The notes: generated from the letters alone by a model not told the origin. 40,543 bases of DNA from CAZUVM01 sp964623885 (GCA_964623885.1 CAZUVM010000221.1:1-40543); one strand, 5' to 3'. Shown: positions 32,964 to 40,543, counted from the first letter of the stretch. Translations and numbers: made by a program.

Positions 32964-33025
32964 GCGCTCCCCGAAGACAACTGCATCGTTCCGGAGTTTT
33001 CAAATCGCGATATGCCGTTCAATGC

Positions 33026-33055
33026 AAAAAAGCTGGCCGGCTTTCGCCGGCCAGC
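33026..33055 (-). terminator. Rho-independent terminator of degP
   Basis: Read on the minus strand, GCTGGCCGGC pairs perfectly with GCCGGCCAGC (10-bp stem, loop GAAA) and is followed by six T residues. It begins 64 bp after the degP stop codon. It should separate degP from the response regulator-kinase-rlmI transcript. Confidence 0.92.
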
Positions 33056-33118
33056 CACCCCATCACAGTTAATCCCTGGTCCTGATTTCCATATTCAGGA
33101 TGCTGCCTGTTTGGCAAC

Positions 33119-34663
33119 TTAGCCCGCCTTGGTCTTGGTTTCGTCTACTACCACGTAGCGGCTGCCACCGTTGCGCCAGACACGCAGCAGCGTGGTCTTG
33201 TCCGACGGATTTTCAGTCATCCGCACCGCGTCATCCGCGGTTTTAACCGGCTTGCGGTTGATCTCCTGGATGACATCGCCGGGACGCAGGCCCGCTTCCG
33301 CCGCCGCGGAGTTCGGGTCAATATCGGTGACCACCACGCCTTTGAGCGTTTGCGGGATCTCGAACTGCTGCCGCGCGTTGCGATCGAGGTCGCCCACAGT
33401 CACGCCGTTGAGTGTGCCGGAGTCCTTGCTTTGGCCCTGATCGTTTTTGGCCAACTGCTCGGTGCCCGGCAAGGCTTTGACGGTCACTTCCAGTGTCTTG
33501 CTGGAGCCGTCGCGGAGGATCTTCACCGGAATACTTTCACCCGGATGAGTCATCCCGACTTCGAGCTTGAGATGGCGGCTGTCAGTGACTTTCTTGCCGT
33601 TGAATTCCAGAATGATGTCGCCATCTTTGAAGCCGGCCTTTTCCGCCGGGCTGTCGGCAGTGACATCGCCCACCAACGCGCCTTGATTCTCGCTCAGCTT
33701 GAACTCTTTGGCTAACGCCGGGGTCACGTCCTGGATCATTACGCCGAGATAACCACGGGTAACGTGTCCGTCGTTGATCAGGCTGGTCATGACACTGCGG
33801 GCAAGATTGACCGGCACGGCGAAACCAATGCCCTGGTTGCCGCCGCTGCGGCTAAGGATGGCGGTGTTGAGGCCGATCAGGCGGCCTTCGGAATCAACGA
33901 GCGCTCCACCAGAATTGCCGGGATTGATCGCGGCATCTGTCTGGATGAAGTCTTCATAATCCAATCCAAGATTTCCACCGCGGCCGGTAGCGCTGACGAT
34001 GCCGGTGGTCACGGTTTGGCCGATTCCAAAGGGATTGCCGACCGCCAGCACGATGTCGCCGACCTCGACTTTGTCGCTGTCAGCCATCGGCACTGCGGGC
34101 AGGTCCTTGGCATCGATCTTGATCACCGCCACGTCGGTTTTCGGATCGCGGCCGATAACCTTCGCAGTGAATTCACGACCGTCCTGGAGCGCGACCTTCA
34201 CTTCTTCGGCGCCGTCCACGACGTGGTTATTAGTCAGGATGTAGCCGTCCTTGGTGACGACCACACCCGAACCGATGCCTTCCTGGCGCGGCATCATCTG
34301 GGAGTTATGTCGAGGCATACGGCCCTGGCCCTGGCCCTGGAATTGATCGCCGAAGAACCGGCGCAGAAAATCATCCATTCCCGGCATGCCCCCTTCATCC
34401 GGTGCGCCATTGAAGGAAGTGTTGTGCAGCCGGGTCATGGTGAAGACCTTCACAACTCCGGGGGCCACCTTCTTTACGATCGGCGCAAAGCTGCTGTGGC
34501 CGGCGACCTCAGCCGCCACGGGGCGCTCATCCACGGGCGGGGCATGGAAAGGTTCGGATTTGGGTTTCTGGGTAAAAGCGACCGCCGTGCCGCCCAGCAC
34601 CAGCGCGCCGCCCAAGGCAATAGCGGAGAACCGATTGCCAAACTGGCCAAAGATTCTTTTCAT
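33119..34663 (-). CDS. degP: DegP/HtrA-family periplasmic serine protease
   Basis: HtrA proteases degrade or refold damaged envelope proteins. From the ATG at 34663 the protein has 514 aa (another ATG lies two codons earlier). A signal or anchor segment is at about residues 13-30. The trypsin-like domain carries His147 in LTNNHVVDG, Asp177 in KTDVAVIKID and Ser251 in NPGNSGGALV. A Gln/Gly/Met-rich loop (about 90-127) resembles the LA loop. Two PDZ domains follow, at about 300-395 (RGYLGVMIQDVTPALA) and 415-505 (KGVVVTDIDPNSAAAEAGLRPGDVI). It ends at a strong terminator. An OmpR-type two-component system lies directly downstream, reminiscent of envelope-stress loci. Confidence 0.96.
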   Translation of the reverse strand: MKRIFGQFGNRFSAIALGGALVLGGTAVAFTQKPKSEPFHAPPVDERPVAAEVAGHSSFAPIVKKVAPGVVKVFTMTRLHNTSFNGAPDEGGMPGMDDFLRRFFGDQFQGQGQGRMPRHNSQMMPRQEGIGSGVVVTKDGYILTNNHVVDGAEEVKVALQDGREFTAKVIGRDPKTDVAVIKIDAKDLPAVPMADSDKVEVGDIVLAVGNPFGIGQTVTTGIVSATGRGGNLGLDYEDFIQTDAAINPGNSGGALVDSEGRLIGLNTAILSRSGGNQGIGFAVPVNLARSVMTSLINDGHVTRGYLGVMIQDVTPALAKEFKLSENQGALVGDVTADSPAEKAGFKDGDIILEFNGKKVTDSRHLKLEVGMTHPGESIPVKILRDGSSKTLEVTVKALPGTEQLAKNDQGQSKDSGTLNGVTVGDLDRNARQQFEIPQTLKGVVVTDIDPNSAAAEAGLRPGDVIQEINRKPVKTADDAVRMTENPSDKTTLLRVWRNGGSRYVVVDETKTKAG

Positions 34664-34760
34664 AAGCATTTGTTCGTTTTGTTGAGTGTTGATCACCGTT
34701 TGTTTCGATGTTTCTGTGGACAATAGACCACAGCGCAATGACACGAGGCTTTCCGGGGAA

Positions 34761-34774
34761 TTACAGAATTGTAA
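34761..34774. promoter_or_regulatory. Candidate operator upstream of degP
   Basis: TTACAGAATTGTAA is a perfect inverted repeat (TTACA/TGTAA around four bases) located 98 bp upstream of the degP ATG. OmpR-family or other dimeric regulators could bind such a site; the regulator encoded downstream is an obvious candidate. The rest of 34664-34976 shows no ORF of interest and no confident -35/-10 pair. Confidence 0.35.
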
Positions 34775-34976
34775 GCGGGGGAGTAGGGTTTCCTAGGAAC
34801 GTGGCTCCGATGAAGCCCCGTAGGTTCCATTAACACCGGAGCTTTAGGTCCTTGCCATTACCCACAACTTCCCGGAGCGAGACTTGAGCACCGCAATCGC
34901 GAAGCGTGTGGAGTGCGCGGTATGCCCGCGCTCTCTATTGCTCCCGGCACTGCTTGCAATTTTCCGCGCTAAGCGC

Positions 34977-35282
34977 TCATCCCGAAGCCAGCTTATTCGC
35001 CACGCTCCTGGTCTTCTCGTCCATGGTCTGGGCTCGGTCGGTTCGGGTCCCCACCTTCATCACCGTGAACACCCTTGGAGCGCCCATTTCGTGCACCACT
35101 TCATGACAGCGGCGAACAGCGGCGAATACCTTGTCCCATTCCCCTTCGATGTTCGTGCCGTTGGCGTGCAGCACCGTCTTTAATCCCGCTTCGCTCAACA
35201 CCTTCTCGCACGCCGCCACATACGAAGACAAGGAAACGCCCACGCCGATTGGCACAATGCACAAATCAAGAATCACGTTCAT
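34977..35282 (-). CDS. MTH1187/YkoF-like thiamine-binding-fold protein (DUF77)
   Basis: This 101-aa cytoplasmic protein matches the MTH1187 (DUF77) family, a ferredoxin-like fold that binds thiamine or related ligands in characterised members. Visible signatures are LCIVPIGVGVSLSSYVAACEKVL, LKTVLHANGTNIEGEWDKVFAAVRRCHEVVHEMGAPRV, and the closing KVGTRTDR with a C-terminal helix. The length is standard. The ATG at 35282 is the only sensible start. No TPP riboswitch pattern was recognised upstream, and no thiamine gene is near, so its ligand remains inferred. Confidence 0.85.
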   Translation of the reverse strand: MNVILDLCIVPIGVGVSLSSYVAACEKVLSEAGLKTVLHANGTNIEGEWDKVFAAVRRCHEVVHEMGAPRVFTVMKVGTRTDRAQTMDEKTRSVANKLASG

Positions 35283-35377
35283 GCCCGCTATACGTCTGAC
35301 ATCCTTTGGCCGGTGTCAACGCAATGACGCAAAGTCGCAGTGCGGCAAAGCGGTAACCAGAACGGCATTCCAACCGC

Positions 35378-35442
35378 GAATGGACGTGAATGAACGCGAA
35401 TGAACGCGAATTTTTTATTACCCGTTTATTAGTGTCTATTAG
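35378..35442. repeat. Tandem 10-bp repeat followed by ATTAG repeats
   Basis: Units GAATGGACGT (35378-35387), GAATGAACGC (35388-35397) and GAATGAACGC (35398-35407) are followed by a partial unit, a T-run and TATTAGTG/TATTAGCG units to about 35442. It is non-coding and lies between the DUF77 gene and the hypothetical gene at 35480. Confidence 0.65.
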
Positions 35443-35479
35443 CGTTTAAAGTCTTCGCGGGTGAGAGCTTCAAAGTTCT

Positions 35480-35998
35480 TCAGCGCGTCAATCCCAGCTC
35501 CAGCGGTGTTTTGGAAGTGATGCCGAAGATGAATGTCTGTCCATCGTAGAAGCGTTCCTGCAACTCGAAGTTCTCGAAGGCAACGCCTCCCGGAATCGGC
35601 CGGGTTGAGCGCCAGTAGGTATAACGCGCGTTCACGACCGCGCGCAGGTCGTTACGCACGGCGCCCGCCTCTTGGGCCCAATACTGCGTCACCTTGCGGC
35701 CGGCATAATGCCAGAGCTGCGAATTCGGAAAGGGATAAACCGATGCCGGATCTTCCTCGTCATTAGTCACTGCCACCAGCACACCGCCGACTGCCGCACG
35801 ATGCAGGCGAGACAATGGATACTCGCGGTGAGGGGCAAAACCCGTGCCCGTGTATTCCGGGTAAAGCTTGCGGCTATTCACCACTTCATCGTTGAGCCAA
35901 AGCTCGCGGGTGCGCGCCATGTTCCCCATCGTGGCGGTCATCATCGCGTAGCGATGCTCTATGAAAGTAGCCGTGGTGCATCCAGGTAAATACCCCAT
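35480..35998 (-). CDS. Hypothetical protein, possibly missing its N-terminus
   Basis: From the ATG at 35998 the protein has 172 aa; the frame opens three codons earlier with TTG. It begins abruptly with GYLPGCTTATFIEHRYAMM, reads as a folded, aromatic-rich protein (RTRELWLNDEVVNSRKLYP, LAVTNDEEDPASVYPFPNS-like, YTYWRSTRPIPGGVAFENF) and ends GITSKTPLELGLTR. No signal peptide is seen, and I do not recognise the family. A different minus-strand frame is open just upstream (to 36068), so an N-terminal frameshift or truncation is possible. The surrounding two-component genes point the other way. Confidence 0.6.
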   Translation of the reverse strand: MGYLPGCTTATFIEHRYAMMTATMGNMARTRELWLNDEVVNSRKLYPEYTGTGFAPHREYPLSRLHRAAVGGVLVAVTNDEEDPASVYPFPNSQLWHYAGRKVTQYWAQEAGAVRNDLRAVVNARYTYWRSTRPIPGGVAFENFELQERFYDGQTFIFGITSKTPLELGLTR

Positions 35999-36137
35999 AT
36001 AGCGCAAGGTTAGGATTTCGATAGATTGGTTTGATGCTGTTGTCGGATTCCAAATCTATAGTCTCCAAAGGGTTTAGGATTCAAGTGCTGGAGTTAACCT
36101 GCGAAGGCTTTGTTGTCCCACAGCTTTTTGGTCTTAC

Positions 36138-37655
36138 ATGCAGAACGATCCTCTCTTTAGTGTCACGTTAGCCAGCATCGGTGATGGCGTCATCGTGACC
36201 GACCCGCGGGGCCATGTCAGTTTCCTGAACCCCGAGGCTGAGAAACTTACGGGCTGGAATAAAACTGAAGCTCTCGGGCAACCACTTTCGGATATTTTTC
36301 GTATTTTCAACGAACGGACGCGGCAACCCGCTGAAAACCCGGTGCACAAAGTTTTGGAGACAGGGCGAACCGTTGCTCTGGCCAACCACACGGTTCTGGT
36401 GACACGGACGGGAGGAGAAACACCGATTGACGACAGCGCGGCTCCGATACGAAATCCTGACGGATCGGTTTCGGGTGTCGTGTTGATATTCCGGGATGTC
36501 GCCGAGCAACGACGCGCGATGCGCGCGCAAGCGCATCTGGCGGCGATTGTGGAACACTCGGGAGACGTCATCGTGACGAAGGATCTCAATGGGTATATCC
36601 AAAGCTGGAACGAAAGCGCCGAGCGCATGTTCGGATACCGGGCTGAGGAGGTCATCGGCAAGCATGTAACCATCCTGTTTCCGCCCGAGCGCCTGAAAGA
36701 GGAAGACTATATTCTTGGGCGGCTTCGTCACGGCCAACCCGTCGAGCGACTGGAAACTGTTCGCGTCGCCAAAAATGGAAGACGCATTCCGGTTTCGGTA
36801 AGCATTTCTCCGTTGCGAGACCCGGAAGGCAATTTGATCGGCGCATCTAAAATAATTCACGACATTACCGACCTGGTCACGGCCAAAGAGCAGTTAAATG
36901 TGGCGAACGAGAAGCTGGAATCGCATGCTCAACAACTGGAAAAGCTCGTGCAAGAGCGGACTGCCCGCCTGAATGAACTGGTTGGAGATCTGGAAGCATT
37001 TTCCTACAGCATCGTTCACGACCTCAGGGGGCCGCTTCGCGCGATGCAGAGTTTCGCCCATCTGCTCGCCGAGGAATGTGGCACAATATCGCCAACCGCC
37101 CAGGAATACATTAATCGAATCAAAACATCCGCTACGCGTTTGGACCAACTGATCCAGGACGGATTGAGTTACAGTCGATTAATGCGGACCGAACTGCCTT
37201 TGGTGCCCACCGATGTAAACAAACTCTTGCGGGGAATTATCGATACGTATCCTGCATTTCAGCCGCCGCAGGCGCAAATTGAACTGGCCGATGCGATCCC
37301 ATTCGTGCGGGGCAATGAAGCCGGACTGACCCAATGCATCTCCAACCTGCTGGATAATGCCATAAAATTTGTGGCGCCCGGGGTGACTCCACAAGTACGA
37401 GTGCGGGGAGAGACCCGAGGCGACAGGGTGCGCGTTTCGTTTTCGGACAACGGAATCGGTGTGCCGGAGAAGTCGCGAGAGAAGATTTTTCAAATATTCC
37501 AGCGCTTGCACACCAATTACGAAGGCACTGGAATCGGCCTGGCGATTGTGAAAAAAGCGGCACAACGGATGGGTGGCACCGTGGGCGTAGAGTCTGAGAA
37601 CGGAACCGGCAGCACGTTTTGGCTGGAGCTGGATCGGGCCAAAGAAGCTGAGTGA
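36138..37655 (+). CDS. PAS-domain sensor histidine kinase, cytoplasmic
   Basis: This 505-aa kinase has no membrane segment. Two PAS domains lie at about residues 6-122 (SIGDGVIVTDPRGHVSFLNPEAEKLTGW) and 132-250 (SGDVIVTKDLNGYIQSWNESAERMFGYRAEEVIG). A coiled coil follows (about 250-282, QLNVANEKLESHAQQLEKLVQE). The HisKA phosphoacceptor is His294 in YSIVHDLRGPLRAM, a phytochrome-like H-box. The ATPase domain contains CISNLLDNAIKF, FSDNGIGVP and YEGTGIGLAIVKKAAQRMGG. The response regulator begins 7 bp after its stop. This is the classic phytochrome-type kinase/Rcp1 pair, but without a GAF-PHY photosensory module, so a soluble ligand or redox cue is more likely. Confidence 0.94.
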   Translation: MQNDPLFSVTLASIGDGVIVTDPRGHVSFLNPEAEKLTGWNKTEALGQPLSDIFRIFNERTRQPAENPVHKVLETGRTVALANHTVLVTRTGGETPIDDSAAPIRNPDGSVSGVVLIFRDVAEQRRAMRAQAHLAAIVEHSGDVIVTKDLNGYIQSWNESAERMFGYRAEEVIGKHVTILFPPERLKEEDYILGRLRHGQPVERLETVRVAKNGRRIPVSVSISPLRDPEGNLIGASKIIHDITDLVTAKEQLNVANEKLESHAQQLEKLVQERTARLNELVGDLEAFSYSIVHDLRGPLRAMQSFAHLLAEECGTISPTAQEYINRIKTSATRLDQLIQDGLSYSRLMRTELPLVPTDVNKLLRGIIDTYPAFQPPQAQIELADAIPFVRGNEAGLTQCISNLLDNAIKFVAPGVTPQVRVRGETRGDRVRVSFSDNGIGVPEKSREKIFQIFQRLHTNYEGTGIGLAIVKKAAQRMGGTVGVESENGTGSTFWLELDRAKEAE

Positions 37656-37662
37656 ACCGGAG

Positions 37663-38163
37663 ATGGAACACGCGTTAAACGAGCAAACAAAAAGCGTTGT
37701 TCTTTATGTTGAGGATGACGAAAACGACGCTTATTTGGTTCGGCACGCCTTCGAGAAGGCGAAATTCAATGGGACGGTTCAGGTAGTTTCAGGCGGCGCC
37801 GAGGCGATCCAGTATCTCACAAGGTGTGGGCTCGCGGAGGAATCCTGTTTGCTTCCGGGAATTGTTCTTCTGGATCTTAATATGCCGGGCATGTCGGGAC
37901 TGGAATTTTTAAAGTGGATACGAACAACGCCACGTTTTGCGACCCTGCCGGTTCTGATACTGAGCTCGTCAAATCAACTCTCCGATATAGAAAGTGCCCT
38001 TTTGCGAGGCGCCAACAGCTATCTCGTAAAACCCGGTAGCTTCGAGGAGTTGACCGTGTTAGCGAAAGCGATCAAAGATTTCTGGCTCGACCTGAGTTGC
38101 AATCGATCTTCGACTTGTGTGCAGAAGGAGAGAATCGCCGAGACGGAAGTGTGCGCGAGGTGA
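37663..38163 (+). CDS. Single-domain response regulator (Rcp1-like), partner of the PAS kinase
   Basis: This 166-aa receiver-only protein shows VEDDEND (Asp18-Asp19), phosphoacceptor Asp71 in LLDLNMP, SSSNQ (101-105) and Lys123 in SYLVKP. It has the extended beta3 insert of Rcp1-type regulators. A Cys-containing tail of about 25 residues extends past the receiver fold. GGAG precedes the ATG, and the kinase stop is 7 bp upstream, so the two form an operon. It is a paralogue of the orphan receiver at 13401-13850. Confidence 0.94.
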   Translation: MEHALNEQTKSVVLYVEDDENDAYLVRHAFEKAKFNGTVQVVSGGAEAIQYLTRCGLAEESCLLPGIVLLDLNMPGMSGLEFLKWIRTTPRFATLPVLILSSSNQLSDIESALLRGANSYLVKPGSFEELTVLAKAIKDFWLDLSCNRSSTCVQKERIAETEVCAR

Positions 38164-38253
38164 TGGAAGAGTGCCTCACGCCATGGCGCAAAGAACGCAA
38201 AGGTTCAGGATTTGAGATTGAGAATTTGGGATTTCAGATGGTGTAAGAGGAAA

Positions 38254-38289
38254 GATTAGGATTACGATTACGATTAGGATTAGGAGTAG
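38254..38289. repeat. Hexanucleotide microsatellite (GATTAG/GATTAC)
   Basis: Six consecutive hexamers read GATTAG, GATTAC, GATTAC, GATTAG, GATTAG, GAGTAG. The array lies in the intergenic region after the response regulator and may be length-variable. Confidence 0.8.
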
Positions 38290-38298
38290 GAGCGGATG

Positions 38299-38320
38299 CC
38301 GCTGCGAGCGGGGACCGCTC
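38299..38320. repeat. 22-bp dispersed repeat, copy 2
   Basis: Identical over 22 bases to 16964-16985, and containing the GAGCGG/CCGCTC inverted repeat. It follows the hexamer array directly and precedes the palindromic element at 38332. Confidence 0.7.
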
Positions 38321-38331
38321 TTGGTGCGTGC

Positions 38332-38405
38332 GGTAGGGACGCTGCCCCGGCGTCTCCCTACCTGGTTTACAAATTGATTTGGGACGCCGAGACGGCGTCC
38401 CTACC
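38332..38405. repeat. Nested palindromic element with 11-bp inverted ends
   Basis: GGTAGGGACGC (38332-38342) is inverted exactly as GCGTCCCTACC (38395-38405). Inside, GGTAGGG/CCCTACC (38332-38362) and GGGACGCC/GGCGTCCC (38381-38401) form two separate hairpins. It ends 14 bp from the hisC stop and may also act as its 3'-end structure. Confidence 0.7.
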
Positions 38406-38419
38406 AGCGCGGCGGGTCG

Positions 38420-39550
38420 TCAGCGCTCCATGTGACCGAGCACAGCGCGGATGGCGGCGACGAGCGCGGCGGCTTCGGCGGGCGTGCCGATAGTGATTCG
38501 CAGATAGTCGCGGACCCGGGGAGCGTCGAACCAGCGGACAAGGACTTTACGGTCTCTGAGTTTCTCCAACCATTGTCGGGCGGGAAATCCCGGAGGCTTG
38601 GCGAGGATGAAATTGGTCTGGCTGGGGTAGACGCGGAAACCGAGCGCCTCAAGTCGGCCGCTGAGCTGTTGCCGGATGGCGATGATTTTGCGGAAATTCG
38701 CGCGGTAATAAGCGACGTTATCCAGAGTGGCGAGGGCTGCGACCTGTCCAAGTCCATTGACATTGTAGCTGTCGCGGATTTTGTGCAAGGCCGCGATCAA
38801 TTCCGGGTCACCAACCAAATAACCGACACGCTGGAAGCAGAGCGAATAGGCCTTTGAAAAAGTGCGCGCGACGAGCACGTGCGGGTATTTGAGAGCAAGA
38901 GCCAGCGCGTTTTCGGCGGCGAAATCGACGTAGGCCTCATCCAGGACCACGATGCCCTTTTGGGCGCGGCACATGGACTCGAGTTGCGCGGTGGAGTAGC
39001 CGCAGCCGCTCGGGGCGTTCGGGGTCGTTATGAAGGTCAACGCCGCGGTGAAATTCCATTGCCGGCCCCGGCGCAGTTCGGGCACGGAAGGAATGCCAAA
39101 ATCCTCGAGCAACGGCACGCTGTTGTTCAGTGCGCCATGAATCGCGGCGAGCACCGGGTAAAGTGAATAACTCGGATCGAAGAATTGGACCACGCTGCGG
39201 CCGGATTCCCGCGGGCCGGCAGGCTCGACGAAACAACGGACGGCCATGGCGAGAAGTTCGTCGGAACCGTTCCCGACAATGATGTGATCCGGTGAGCAGC
39301 GGTGCAATCGGGCGAGGCGCTCGCGCAAAACGTTGGCTGTCGGGTTGGGGTAGAGACGCAAGCGGCCGTCCACGGCGGCACGGACGGCAGCGAGCACGCG
39401 CGGCGAAGGTGGATATGGGTTTTCGTTGGTATTGAGCTTGATGAGTCCCTTGATTCGCGGTTGCTCGCCCGGAACGTAGGCGTGCAAACGGCGCACGAGC
39501 GGGCGCACCCATGAGGCGCCTCGTAATCCAGTGAGCCGGGGCTGCTTCAT
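38420..39550 (-). CDS. hisC: Histidinol-phosphate aminotransferase HisC
   Basis: HisC is a PLP enzyme that transaminates imidazole-acetol phosphate to histidinol phosphate. The 376-aa protein shows KLNTNENPYPPSP, RLRLYPNPTA, IIVGNGSDELLAMAVRCF, ITTPNAPSGCGY, VVLDEAYVDF, the PLP-lysine motif RTFSKAYSL and RVGYLVGDPELIAAL, with the C-terminal YLRITIGTPAEAAALVAAI. The ATG overlaps the hisD stop by ATGA, indicating translational coupling in a his operon. Histidinol-phosphate aminotransferases also accept aromatic substrates in some bacteria, but the hisD context supports the histidine role. A palindromic element follows the stop. Confidence 0.96.
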   Translation of the reverse strand: MKQPRLTGLRGASWVRPLVRRLHAYVPGEQPRIKGLIKLNTNENPYPPSPRVLAAVRAAVDGRLRLYPNPTANVLRERLARLHRCSPDHIIVGNGSDELLAMAVRCFVEPAGPRESGRSVVQFFDPSYSLYPVLAAIHGALNNSVPLLEDFGIPSVPELRRGRQWNFTAALTFITTPNAPSGCGYSTAQLESMCRAQKGIVVLDEAYVDFAAENALALALKYPHVLVARTFSKAYSLCFQRVGYLVGDPELIAALHKIRDSYNVNGLGQVAALATLDNVAYYRANFRKIIAIRQQLSGRLEALGFRVYPSQTNFILAKPPGFPARQWLEKLRDRKVLVRWFDAPRVRDYLRITIGTPAEAAALVAAIRAVLGHMER

Positions 39551-40543
39551 GCCAACCGGATCTCTGCCGAACCGCTGTGCGCGCCGAGGCCTTCTACCTC
39601 GGCGAACTTGCGAACGGCAGGGAGCGCCTTCTTCAACGCTGCGCGATTGTATTCCACCAGGCTGGTGCGGCGCTGGAACTGGTCAACGGTCAGACCGGCA
39701 AAGCAGGCGCCGGCGCCACCGGTTGGCAGCGTGTGGCTGGGGCCGGCAACATAGTCGCCCAGAACCGTCGGCGACCACGGACCGAGAAAGATGGCCCCGG
39801 CCGTCAACACGCGCTCGGCGATTTTGCGGGGTTGACGCGTCATTACTTCGCAATGTTCGGGCGCGAGTTGATTGGCGATTGCCAGCGCGTCATCGATGGA
39901 CTTCACCTGGATCAGCCAGGCATTGTCCAGCGCGCGCGTCACGAAGTGTTGTCGAGACAACTTGGCGAGCTGGCGCGCGAGTTCTTTCTCGGCTGCTTTG
40001 AGGATCCGAGCGGAAGTAGTGACCAGCCATACGCGCTCGTGTCCGGAGCCGTGTTCAGCCTGGGCCAGGAGGTCGGCGGCCACAAAACGCGGATTGGCGG
40101 TTTCATCAGCCAGGACCAGCAGTTCGCTGGGGCCGGGCAGCAGATCGATGGCAACGTGGCCGACCACCAGGCGTTTTGCAGTGACGACATAAGCGTTGCC
40201 CGGGCCAAAGATTTTCTGAACGCGGCCGACGGTGGCCGTCCCATAGGCCATGGCAGCAACGGCCTGGGCACCGCCGACGCGATAAATCTCGGTTGCACCA
40301 GCAGCACGTGCAGCGAAGAGCAGGGCCGGGTTGACGCTGCCGTCCTGGCCGCACGGGGTGCAGACGACGATCTGCGGGCAACCAGCCACTTTCGCTAGAG
40401 TTACCGTCATAAGGGCCGTCGAAACCAGTGGGGCAGTGCCGCCCGGAATGTAAACGCCGACGCGCTGGAACGGATCGAACTTTTCGCCCACGGTCGCCCC
40501 GTGAGAATTGCGGCTTTGCCAGTTGCGGCGCCGGGATTTGCGG
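39547..40543 (-). CDS. hisD: Histidinol dehydrogenase HisD, 5' end beyond the window
   Basis: HisD oxidises histidinol to histidine in two NAD-dependent steps. The frame is open from the right edge: the first visible residues read RKSRRRNWQSRNSHGATVGEKF, so the apparent GTG at 40491 is not the start. About 100 N-terminal residues lie outside the window. Visible landmarks are VGVYIPGGTAPLVSTALMT, KIFGPGNAYVVTAKR, the zinc-ligand block LLAQAEHG, the catalytic NQLAPEHCEVMT and VAGPSHTLPTGGAG, and the C-terminal GLGAHSGSAEIRL. Its stop overlaps the hisC start (ATGA), placing both in one transcript. Confidence 0.96.
   Translation of the reverse strand, partial: RKSRRRNWQSRNSHGATVGEKFDPFQRVGVYIPGGTAPLVSTALMTVTLAKVAGCPQIVVCTPCGQDGSVNPALLFAARAAGATEIYRVGGAQAVAAMAYGTATVGRVQKIFGPGNAYVVTAKRLVVGHVAIDLLPGPSELLVLADETANPRFVAADLLAQAEHGSGHERVWLVTTSARILKAAEKELARQLAKLSRQHFVTRALDNAWLIQVKSIDDALAIANQLAPEHCEVMTRQPRKIAERVLTAGAIFLGPWSPTVLGDYVAGPSHTLPTGGAGACFAGLTVDQFQRRTSLVEYNRAALKKALPAVRKFAEVEGLGAHSGSAEIRLA

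Noticed and set aside
35283..35400. TPP riboswitch upstream of the thiamine-binding-fold gene
   Set aside because: No CUGAGA/ACCUGA-like conserved core was found, and the region is filled by repeats.
35283..35479. Tandem units considered as a CRISPR array
   Set aside because: The units are 10 bp, contiguous and without spacers, so they do not form a CRISPR array.

Overview
The window looks like a chromosomal segment of a free-living, Gram-negative member of the Verrucomicrobiota, probably close to the Pedosphaera/Limisphaerales group. This placement is inferred. It rests on a pseudopilin with both an FTLIELL N-terminus and an exact H-X9-DG motif, a Tat-exported protein of a style common in the PVC superphylum, outer-membrane machinery (TolC, MlaEFD, LspA, DegP), and many short palindromic or tandem repeats between genes. 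No rRNA, CRISPR array, prophage or intact insertion sequence was found. The only hint of an IS is a 38-residue C-terminal tail at the left edge.

Layout. 1-1.05 kb: ORF tail and pseudopilin. 1.3-6.1 kb (+): Lrp-type regulator overlapping a class I aminotransferase, then purH, a Fur-family regulator with a probable leaderless promoter, and a Sua5/TsaC tRNA-modification enzyme. 6.3-7.9 kb: TolC-like protein. 8.1-9.7 kb: thioesterase (-) and Tat-exported TIM-barrel-like protein (+). 9.95-13.4 kb (+): a glycoside hydrolase-glycosyltransferase fusion whose stop overlaps the thyA start. 13.4-17.9 kb (-): single-domain response regulator, serine-rich PRC-barrel protein, rluD-like and lspA pair, LysR regulator. 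18.1-22.4 kb: unrecognised protein (+), then an alkaline-phosphatase-superfamily phosphodiesterase, a small carbohydrate-binding-like protein, a tiny hypothetical and a DUF488 protein (all -). 22.4-24.6 kb: MITE-like element, 3-methyladenine glycosylase, exported aldose 1-epimerase, tRNA-Leu(CAG). 24.7-26.4 kb (-): DUF3052 protein and an exported protein with secretin-N-like repeats. 26.7-29.3 kb (+): mlaEFD. 29.3-34.7 kb (-): degP/htrA with its own terminator, then an OmpR-type regulator, its sensor kinase and rlmI. 35-38.2 kb: thiamine-binding-fold protein and unknown protein (-), PAS kinase and response regulator (+). 38.4 kb to the right edge (-): hisC and the 3' part of hisD.

Themes. Much of the content serves the cell envelope: retrograde phospholipid transport (MlaEFD), lipoprotein maturation (LspA), periplasmic quality control (DegP beside a two-component system), efflux (TolC), pilus or secretion parts (pseudopilin and secretin-N-like protein), and glycan building or trimming (GH-GT2 fusion, exported mutarotase). 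Two closely similar Rcp1-type response regulators lie 24 kb apart, one with a kinase and one without. Intergenic spaces are rich in palindromic, MITE-like and microsatellite-like repeats, several with two copies in the window.

I see no obvious new defence system or biosynthetic cluster. The most promising unusual items are the GH-GT2 fusion coupled to thyA, the secretin-N-like protein without a pore domain, the PRC barrel split by a serine-rich insert, the HtrA/two-component neighbourhood, and a 109-bp element with perfect 12-bp terminal inverted repeats.
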